Assembly (NCBI RefSeq): GCF_947179515.1
Contig: NC_067495.1
Location: forward strand, 141,275,095-141,339,094
Source: Apodemus sylvaticus
Lineage: Eukaryota > Chordata > Mammalia > Rodentia > Muridae
Reading direction: 5' to 3'
Length of the DNA: 64,000 nucleotides
Position 1 is the stretch's first letter; the number at the start of each line of letters is the position of its first letter. The notes beneath the pieces are model-generated. The model saw only the letters and a list, made by a program, of their open reading frames with translations. It was not told the origin of the DNA and ran no database searches. Below, piece by piece: positions 55,051 to 64,000 of this stretch. A program made the translations under genes and the position numbers.

Positions 55051-57925
55051 ATGACAGGAAGTAATAATCACTATTCCTTAATATCTCTTAAAATCAATGA
55101 GCTCAGCTCCCCAATAAAAAGACATAGACTAACAGGCTGGATATGGAAACAGGACCCTACATTTTGCTTCATAAAGGAGACACACCTCAGTGTCAAAGAC
55201 AAAAACTACCTTAGAATAAAAGGCTGGAAGACAATTTTACAAGCCAATGGTCCCGGGAAATGAGCCGGAGTAGCCATTCTAATATCAGATAAAATTGACT
55301 TTCAACATAGAGTCATCAAAACAGACACAGAAGGACACTTCTTGCTCGTCAAAGGAAAAATCCAACAAGAAGAGCTTTCAATTCCGAACATCTATGCGCC
55401 AAATGCAAGGGAACCCTCATTCATAAAGGAAACTTTACTGAAGATCAAAGCACACAGTGCACCTAACACAATAATTGTGGGTGACTTCAACACTCCACTT
55501 TTCTCAATGGACCGATCAGGAAAACAGAAACTAAACAGGGACACTGTAAAACTAATTGAAGCTTTGGACCAATTGGATTTGAGTGATATTTATAGAACAT
55601 TTCATCCTAAAGCAAAGGAATATACCTTCTTCTCAGCACCTCATGGTACCTTCTCCAAAATCGACCATATAATTGGTCACAAGACAGACCTCAACAAATA
55701 TAAAAAGATCGAACTAATCCCATGCCGCCTATCAGATCACTATGGAGTAAGAGTGGTTTTCAATAGCAACAAAAACAACAGAAAGCCCACATACACATGG
55801 AGGCTGAACAGTACTCTACTCAATGACATCTTGGCCAAAGAAGAAATAAAGAAAGAAATTACAGACTTTTTAGAATTTAATGAAAATGAAGGTACAACAT
55901 ACCCAAATCTTTCGGACACAATGAAAGCAGTGCTAAGAGGGAAACTCATAGCCCTGAGTGCCTACAAAAAGAAAATGGAGAGAGCATACACTAGCACCTT
56001 AAGGACACACCTGAAAGCCCTGGAACAAAAAGAAGTCAATTCACCCAGGAGAATTAGAAAACAGGAAATCATCAAACACAGGGCTGAAAACAATCAAGTG
56101 GAAACAAAGAGAACCATACAAAGAATCAATGAATCCAGGAGCTGGTTCTTTGAGAAAATCAACAAGATAGATAAACCCTTAGCCAGACTGACCAAAGGGC
56201 ACAGAGAAAGTATCCAAATTAACAAAATTAGAAATGAAAAGGGGGGTATAACAACAGAAACTGAGGAAATTCAAAAAATCATCAGATCCTACTACAAAAG
56301 CCTATATTCAACCCAACTGGAGAATCTGGAGAAAATGGACAATTTCCTTGACAGATACCAAATGCCAAAATTAAATCAGGACCAAATAGATCATCTAAAC
56401 AGTCCCATAACCCCTAAAGAAACAGAAGGGGTCATAGATAGCCTTCTGACCAAAAAGAGCACAGGACCAGATGGTTTCAGTGCAGAATTCTATCAGACCT
56501 TCAAAGAAGAGTTAACACCAATACTCTTCAAACTATTCCACAAAATAGAAACAGAAGGAACACTACCCAATTCCTTCTATGAAGCCACAATTATGATGAT
56601 ACCAAAATCACACAAAGATCCAACAAAGAAAGAGAACTTCAGACCAATTTCCCTTATGAACATAGATGCAAAAATACTCAATAAAATTCTTGGCAACCGA
56701 ATCCAAGAAAACATCAAGACTATCATCTACCATGATCAAGTAGGATTCTTCCCAGGGATGTAGGGATGGTTCAATATACAGAAATCCATCAATGCAATCT
56801 ACTACATAAACAAACTCAAAGAAAGAAACCACATGGTCATTTCATTCGATGCTGAAATAGCACTGACAAAATTCAACATCCTTTCATGCTTAAAGTCTTG
56901 GAAAGAACAGGTATTCAAGGCCCATACCTAAACATAGTAAAAGCAATATACAGCAAACCTGTAGCCAGCATCAAACTAAATGGAGAGAAACATGAAGCAA
57001 TCACACTAAAACCAGGGACTAGACAGGACTGCCCCCTTTCTCCTTATCTTTTTAATATTGTACTTGAGGTACTAGCTCAGGCAATTAGACAACATAAGGA
57101 GGTCAAAGGGATACAAATTGGAAAGGAAGAAGTCAAATTATCATTATTTGCAGATGATATGATAGTCTACCTAAGTAACCCAAAAAACTCCACTAGAGAA
57201 CTCCTACAGCTGATAAACAACTTCAGCAAAGTGGCAGGTTATAAAATCAACTCAAGCAAATCAGTGGCCTTCCTATACTCAAAGGATAAACAGGCTGAGA
57301 AAGAAATTCTGAAAATGACACCCTTCACAATAGCCACAAACAGTATAAAGTACCTTGGGGTGAATATTACCAAACATGTGAATGATCTGTATGACAAGAA
57401 CTTAAAGTCTCTGAAAAAGGAAATTGAATAAGACCACAAAAAATGAAAAAAACCTCCCAGGCTCATGGATCAGCAGGATTAATATAGTTAAAATGACCAT
57501 TCTGCGAAAAGCAATATACAGATTCAGCGCAATACCCATCAAAATCCTAACTCAATTCTTCATAGAGTTAGAAAGAGCAATTCTCAAATTCATCTGAAAT
57601 AACAAAAAACCCAGGATAGCTAAAACTATTCTCAACAACAAAAGAAATTCTGGGGTAATCAGTATGCTTGGCCTCAAGCAATTCTACAGAGCAATAGTGT
57701 TAAAAACTGCATGGTATTTGTACAGTGAGAAGCAGGCAGATAAATTTGATAGGATTGAAGATCCTATCTCCTAACTGGAGTTCAGCATGCAGAAGAATGA
57801 GAATTAATCCATCCTTGTCTCCTTGTACTAAGCTCAACACCAAATGGATCAAGGACCATCATACTAAGTGAGGTAACCCTGTCTCAAAAGATCAATCATG
57901 GTATGCATTCTCTAATAAGTGGATA
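55051..57925 (+). pseudogene. L1-E ORF2 with stops and two internal deletions
   Basis: MTGSNNHYSLISLKINEL opens the endonuclease; a TGA at 55261 interrupts it. The frame from 55342 runs 473 codons with GDFNTPLFSM, FSKIDHIIGHK and SDHYGV, then the linker and the RT start up to FFPGM and a TAG at 56761. Frame 56886-57431 carries LSLFADDMIVYL, an intact polymerase box. Frames are lost after 57430. Compared with L1-F, most of the C-terminal region is deleted: one junction at about 57765 (gaagatcctatctcctaactgg) and one at about 57857 (ggatcaaggaccatcatac), the latter removing ~0.85 kb including the Cys-rich motif. Confidence 0.91.
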
Positions 57926-58180
57926 TTAACCTAGAAAACTGGAATTCCCAAAACATAATCCACACATCAAATGAGGTACAAGAAGCAAGGAGGAGTTGCC
58001 CCTTGTTCTGGAAAGACTCAGTGTAGCATTATAGTGCAAAACCAGGACAGGGAAGTAGGAAGGGGTGGGTGGGAGAACAGGGGGGATTGAACGGGACTTA
58101 TTTGACTTTCGGGGATTGGGGGACCAGAAAAGGGGAAATCGTTTGAAATGCAAATGAAAAATATATCGATTAAAAATATC

Positions 58181-59320
58181 ATTCTAGTATAAAAGAAAAC
58201 TATGTATTAAAAATCATAGAAAATAAACTAAGAGTAATTTAACCCAAGATTCTCTTTGACACCAATACATATCAGAGTATACTGCGGAGTTTACTCTGTA
58301 ATATCAATAATATACAATTATATCTTATAAATATAATATTTATAAGAATTAAATCATGGAAAAGATAAGGTGGATGAGTACATAAAAGAGACATGTGCTC
58401 TTTACTATCTATAGACAGTAAAAAGTAAGGTTAGAAATTACATCAATTTCATAACTTGAAATGCAAGGGAAGGTATGATAAATGTATTATGCAATTGAAA
58501 AGTTCCATTGCAATGCTTCTTTGCTGTTTATCTTTTACTCTATATTTTCATATTCTTAGATCCATTTCTTTGTAGAAGCAAAAATATTATCCTATATTAT
58601 ATACACTGTGCTATACACGACAAGATTGAGTGCACATAAAATAGCTAATCCAGAGATGTATGAGTGTGGCAAAAAGTAACTTCATTTCTTTCAATTATGC
58701 AAAACTTGTCTAGTGATACTAAGATAACATTCTCTAAGTACAGATAAGTATTAAAAGAGACTTATAATGGAAAAATAAATGTACTATTTTAAATACCCAA
58801 AACTTATTCTTACCTCTGTTCCATATACTTTAGATATATATCTATGTGTTTCATAATAACATTTAAAATAAGATGTGTTTGGTTGTAAATTGAAAAAGTA
58901 GATGACACCTTGTACTTTCAATCTAATTTCCTATAGTCACTACTCACATTAACATGGTAAAATTGAAGATTATATACTTACCCTTTGCTGTAGCATGTTA
59001 TGTATATATCATAAAACCATGTAAATAATTCAGAATGTAGGGAGATACATAGTGACATGTGTGCAAAAAGGAGGATTTTATAGGAGAGTTAGCAATGGAC
59101 CATTAGAAAAGTACAAATATGAAACTATATATAACAAGAAAATAAGTGTTAGCACAAGAAGAAATGCCAGTGTTTTCTTTTATATTCTTTGATGATACAT
59201 AAAATAATGGCTTTAATTTTGTCTAATACATATATATTATCACTATTAAATCATTATATAACTTTATATTTTTTTATTTATCCACATTTTCACTTTTTCT
59301 GTTCTTAATCCACCCTCTAT
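58181..59320. other. AT-rich intergenic DNA, no gene seen
   Basis: Very AT-rich, no coding frame, no recognised repeat. Confidence 0.55.
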
Positions 59321-59326
59321 CACTTG

Positions 59327-59513
59327 GGTTCTCAGTGCTGTTGTTTTGACCCTTTAACACAGTTCCTTATGTTATGGTGACACCAGCCATAAATTTATTT
59401 CTGTTGCAAATTGATGACTGCAATTTTGCTACAATTATGAATCATAATATAAATATGTGATATGTAGGCTACCTGATATATGACCCACAGGTTGAGAATC
59501 ACTGCTCTATAAA
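59327..59513 (+). mobile_element. URR1-like hAT (Charlie-type) nonautonomous DNA transposon
   Basis: Ordered matches: gttctcagtgctg, gaccctttaacacagttccttatgttatggtgac, aaccataaa-like, tgcaattttgctacaattatgaatcataatataaatatgtgatatg, gacccacaggttgagaatcactgctc. The ends are imperfect inverted copies (ggttctcagtgc / ...ttgagaatcactgc). Old and degraded, no coding capacity. Confidence 0.75.
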
Positions 59514-59519
59514 AATCAT

Positions 59520-61690
59520 TTTGTGAGCCACATTTCACTCAACTGGAAAATAAGATGTATATCTACTATTATAGTAAATATATAAGAACTTATATAAAAA
59601 TTCTATAGCATATAAGAATTTATTATTATATAAGATTGTAATGAGATATCGTATGCAAATAATGCTAAGTTAAAATTAAACAGTACAAATTAAAAGTCAC
59701 TCAACTTTGATAATACCCTCAATATTTCACATAATATTTTGGCCCTAGGTAGATCAAAATAACTCTCTCTATATATATCCTGTTTCTGTTTCTGAAAGCT
59801 GATTTGAAGTTGTATGAGATAATATTTTTTAATATCTCACAGCAATATCTGGTATATAGTTGATGTTATCTTCATTAAGAATTGTCTATTGTTAATTTTT
59901 GGCAATTGTGCTTTCCACTGTAGACAGAAAGTATTGATCCTTGAAAATTTATTAGTGAGTCTTTTCATAATGAATATTGCACAATACAACCTAAAGTGAG
60001 TCTCTTATAAGAAGATAAGTTGATATTAATATTTATTAATGGATAGTAGTCCTGCTTTATATTTCCTTCAAATCTTTTAGTGAGAGACTATAACATATAA
60101 TAAAGTTTTTTTTTTTACAAATCAGTGATCATATTACAAAATTATGCTATATTTATTATATATTAAGTAAAACAATGTGTGTAAATGCAAAATGCTTACT
60201 CCTTAAATAGATATATGAGCGATATAATAACATCCACAGCAAACACAATCTTAGTTTTATTAGGTAACTTAGTACTTTAAACCTAGTCACAGAAGAGCTG
60301 GCTAGATATTAGTGACTTCTTATCAATCTGACTTATCAAAATAAATCCATCATTGTCTGCCTATCAATATACTTTTCAATATAAAGCATATTCTAATACA
60401 CTATAGTGAAATTGGTGCTCATAGACTTTCTGTTACCTAAAGCACATAGTTGTTTGAACAACCCAAGAATATAATAAAGCAGTTATCTACTTGCAGTTAC
60501 AGAGAGTAGTGATATAGAAGTGAGTTAAATTTTGGACTGCACTTATTTTATCTTCTTTCTTCTCCTAGGCCAAATCACCTTAGATAATTTCTAGAGATGT
60601 TTTCAAGCCAGCACAAATTTTGCAATTAATGAGGAAAACCTGTGATTTCAGTCAACATTAATGAATAATGTGTTTCATTAAAAATAAATGTAATAGAAAA
60701 GGAAGGTTAAGAATGCAATGAAAAATTGATTTTAAAATTCATGTTCAGACAAGGTCACACTAATAGAAAGCTTTTAAGAGAAACCAGAAATACTTGAAAC
60801 ATTACCTATGCAGTTATTTGTGCTTCTTGATCTCCAAGGGCAGAAAAGAAATTGGTAGTCATGAAGAATATAAAGAGAAGGAAGTATCTCATATAACATT
60901 TATATGTTTATATAACAACAAAAATATATAATGGATGCATTAGAAGTGAAAAATAATTTCCAAAAAAAAACATCTTGTTTAAAGAGAGAATTAAAGGAGT
61001 GAAAGGAATACTGTGCTCTCTAGTCACAGTTACTTCCAGAAAGAATAACTGGCATTAACCTCCATTTTAAATGTTTTATGTTATATGTTATATGTTATAT
61101 GTTGTTCTTTGATCAACAGATTGAAACTGTGAGGAAGAGTTCATAAAACATCACACATTGGATGAACCAGAAAGACTCAGAGAGTTAAATAAAATTATAC
61201 CAGGAAGTTTTGGTGGAGATGTGGTAGAGACAGGGTCTGGGAGGAATTGAAAAAAAAGGAGTGCTGGATTAATGGGATCAAACTATACCATATATGGCAT
61301 TCACAAATAATATATATAAATCTTTTTAAAAGATGAAAACATAGAAAGAGAATTGTGCTGCCAAGGTTTTCCTATGGAACATGATGGGAAAATTTGATCA
61401 TGAAAATAAAGCTTTAGAAAGTAAAATAGTGTGCTCTTCAGTAGCTTTTCTCACTGAATCATTTCTGTATTTCTCCTCTCCTCTATACTGACATCCTTAT
61501 GCTCATATCCCATTAGAGTCATAGACTTTTCATTTTATCTGTTTGGAATGCCTTTTCCTCAAAAGTCAATAGGACTCATCTCTACCACACCTGCACTAAC
61601 AGTACTAAACATTATGTTACCTTACTTTACTAAAATATTAACTATCATTGTCAAAGGAGCTCCCTATCCTAGTACATTGATTTATTATTT
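59520..61690. other. AT-rich intergenic DNA, no gene seen
   Basis: Includes a small heptamer array (atgttat repeated about three times at 61076-61102). No gene recognised. Confidence 0.5.
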
Positions 61691-61699
61691 ACTTTCTTT

Positions 61700-62190
61700 T
61701 TTATATTTGTCATGATTATTTATTTAATTTTTAATTTTTAATTGAAAATAGACTCTTTCATGTAATACATTCAAACCACAGTTTTCCATATCTCTACTTC
61801 TCTCAACTCCCCTCTCCCCAGATCCACTTCCCTTTCTGTTTCCTCTTCAGAAAGGAGAAGGCTTCATAGATACAACAGGCAAACAGAATAAAGCAGTATA
61901 CAGTAAGGCAAGGTGAAAGTGTGGTTAGGTAACCCAATAGAAGAAGAAAACAAGTCCAAAGAACAGGCAAGATTCAGAGAGTGATCTGTTCCCAGTGGTA
62001 TGAGTCACACAAAAAACATCAAGCTAACAGTCCTGATAGATGGGCAGAGGACCTGGTAGAGATCCACGCAGAGACCATCGTTGCTGTTTTCATCCCCATG
62101 AACTCGTGTGATCCCTACTTAGATGTTTTGTGAGTCATGTTCTCTGGTGTTCTTCACCCTCTTTGAGTCCTACAGGATTTTTCATAGAAT
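61700..62190 (-). mobile_element. Old murid L1 3' UTR fragment
   Basis: Antisense of an old L1 3' end: attgaaaatagactctttcatgtaatacattc, cccctctccccagatccacttcc, caggcaagattcagagagtg, aacatcaagctaacagtcctgatag, gcagaggacctggtagagatccacgcag, tgttctctggtgttcttcaccctcttt. Much diverged, no coding part. Confidence 0.72.
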
Positions 62191-62269
62191 TTTCACAGTA
62201 TGTTGCATATTTAAAGTATTTTTTTTTACCTATACATTTACTATTAGAATATAAATTGAAGAAAGACAA

Positions 62270-62640
62270 GTTACTTTTTAAAATTCTGTAACAAGACACT
62301 AACACAAAGGCACCAAATAGATGATAGTATTTATTAGGGAATTACAGTTTCAAAGGGTGAGTACATTACAATCATGAACAGAAGCTTGGCAGCAGATGGT
62401 AAGTATAGTGTTGGATCAGTAGCTGAGAGTGTACATATAATCAACAAGTACTAGGTAGAGACAGGATGGACTAACTGGGAATTACATGGGCTTTGGAAAT
62501 CTCAAATCTCACCACAATGACACATGACCTCCAATGGGCCATATCTAATTTCCTTCAAAAGTTCTATCAACTGCAGATCAACCATTCAAATAGATAAGCT
62601 CATGGGGGCAGACATTCTCATTCATACCACCACAACACAT
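62270..62640 (+). repeat. LTR-like interspersed repeat, degraded
   Basis: gaattacagtttcaaagggtgagtacattac, cttggcagcagatgg, agctgagagtgtacat, cctccaatgggccatatc, cattctcattcataccaccacaaca follow the order of a common rodent repeat. The same family occurs at 17170-18360. Confidence 0.55.
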
Positions 62641-62644
62641 TCTA

Positions 62645-63520
62645 ATTATCCAAAGAAGTACTGGTTTTTATTTAACAGAAGGAAATTCGGACATAAATAT
62701 TTATGATACAAAAAAGATAAAATTAGACACAGATCTCCAAATATACAAAACTTTGATAGATGAAAATAGAAACATTCAGATAAGCAAAAATGATAAAAAA
62801 TAAATGTACTATAATAAATTTTGCTGAAACAACTGGTTATGCATATGCAAGAATTACAAATCCCATCTACCTCAAAATACTCAGAAAATCCATTTAACAT
62901 GTATAAAATATCTAAGTGTGAAACTTCAAATATCTTTAAATGATATATAAGTAGAATTCCTTTTTATAACATGGGAAAGTAATTTTTTGCAACCATAGAA
63001 ATGAATATTCATTAAAAATTGGTAAGTTAAATAATGCTAGAATTAAGTAGTCATACTTACCAAAATAAACCATGATGAACCTGAAATACTACTCCAAGAA
63101 TGTAATATAAAGCATACAACAGATTTTTTTTAATTAATTGATTTTTAAAATGACAGCTAAGGTAAAACTAAGAAAGATATAAACAGTTTAATATGTGGAA
63201 TGTATAGACATGTGCATTTTAAACCACAATAAGAAAACAGCTTATATTCTTTAATTTTTATTTTTTATATATTTTTCTTTTCTTTCTTTTTTTTGTAAAT
63301 GACATAAATTTATTTTCCATAGTTATGGAGGATGGAAAATTCATGATCAGGGTGCTAGGCAGATCTGGTATCTGCTGAGGGCTCCTTCCACATGGATTTC
63401 TTTGATTCCTCATATGCTGGAAGAACACAAAAAAAGCTCCCTGGGCCTCTTTTATGAGAAGATAACATTGAACACTTCTGTCCTACCAACTTTTCTGATT
63501 TATGCCTATTTTCTTCTCTC
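62645..63520. other. AT-rich intergenic DNA, no gene seen
   Basis: No gene or clear repeat; a T-rich run is present at about 63275-63295. Confidence 0.5.
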
Positions 63521-63527
63521 CTTTTCT

Positions 63528-64000
63528 TTTTTTTTTATTCAATATATTTTTTATTTACATTTCAAATGATTTCCCCTTTTCTAGTCCCCCACTCCCCGAA
63601 AGTCCCATAAGCCCCGTTCCCTCCCCCTGTCCTCCCACCTAACCCTTCCCACTTCCCCGTTCTGGTTTTGCCAATACTGCTTCACTGAGTATTTCCAGAA
63701 CAAGGGGCCACTCCTCCTTTCTTCTTGTTCTTCATTTGATGGGTGGATTATGTTTTGGGTATTCCAGTTTTCTAAGTTAATATCCACTTATTAGTGAATG
63801 CATACCATGATTCACCTTTTGAGTCTGGGTTACCTCAGTATGATGTTCTCTAGCTCCATCCATTTGCATAAGAATTATATGAATTCATTGTTTCTAATGG
63901 CTGAATAGTACTCCATTGTGTAGATATACCACATTTTTTGCATCCACTCTTCTGTTGAAGGATACCTGGATTTTTTTCAGCTTCTGGCAATTATAAATAG
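63528..64000 (-). mobile_element. L1-H: 3' end of a LINE-1, continues off the right edge
   Basis: T-run (antisense A-tail), then the short 3' UTR (acatttcaaatgatttccccttttctag, cactccccgaaagtcccataagcccc) and ORF2 C-terminal sequence on the minus strand (complement of ...HSLISGY-like at about 63795). Same lineage as L1-C, L1-F and L1-G. The length of the element cannot be known from this window. Confidence 0.92.

Larger units (their letters stand above)
52911..58180 (+). mobile_element. L1-E: full-length LINE-1 with internal deletions
   Basis: 5' UTR related to L1-C (52911-53730, same ggacatcagaa start, one to two degenerate monomers), ORF1, ORF2, short 3' UTR and a weak A-tail. The ORF2 C-terminal third has two deletions (about 57765 and 57857). 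No clear target duplication was found. Confidence 0.92.

Noticed and set aside
61074..61104. Possible CRISPR-like short direct repeats
   Set aside because: It is a simple heptamer run (atgttat) without spacers, in a mammalian genome.

Overview
The window is AT-rich, gene-poor rodent DNA built almost entirely from transposable elements. It points to a murine rodent (Murinae): a B1 SINE with murine diagnostic bases, several murid L1/Lx LINEs with tandem-monomer promoters, MaLR-like LTRs, a URR1-like hAT fragment and a rodent endogenous retrovirus. The L1 ORF1 sequences do not look like a plain copy of either the laboratory mouse or the rat consensus, so I leave the species open. I recognise no host protein-coding exon, tRNA, rRNA or CRISPR array. 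Every substantial reading frame belongs to a mobile element and is broken.

Layout. 1-2234 is the 5' part of an L1 on the minus strand (L1-A), inserted into an older minus-strand L1 (L1-B, 2235-6760). 6760-16700 is mostly unique AT-rich sequence with microsatellites and old LTR-like fragments. 16700-19620 holds LTR-like repeats, a twin-primed (5'-inverted) Lx L1 and another Lx 3' end. 20660-33955 is one old plus-strand L1 (L1-D) split in the middle of ORF1 by a strange ~1 kb retroposon-like block of ~162-bp units in inverted arrangement (21269-22263). The A-tail of that block was in turn hit by a younger full-length L1 (L1-C, 22264-28205). L1-D also carries a MaLR-like solo LTR in its 3' UTR.

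35221-45342 is a complete but inactivated provirus on the minus strand: two LTRs, a 6-bp target duplication (GCTCAT), a lysine-tRNA-type primer site, gag with a myristoylation start, a PPPY late motif and a CCHC finger, a G GGA AAT slippery site, dUTPase-protease-RT-RNase H-integrase of betaretroviral type, and an env of gammaretroviral (type-D-like) type. It sits inside a fourth L1 (L1-F, 35166-35220 plus 45337-48515), and its own gag gene is split by a fifth (L1-G, 42041-43431, 15-bp target duplication). L1-E (52911-58180) is a further defective full-length copy, and L1-H starts at 63528 and runs out of the window.

The elements form a layered record in which insertion order can be read from nesting: L1-B before L1-A; L1-D before the 162-bp-unit retroposon before L1-C; L1-F before the ERV before L1-G. 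The most unusual items are the inverted 162-bp-unit retroposon, the beta/gamma chimeric ERV and two perfect 13-bp inverted repeats that coincide with frame breaks.
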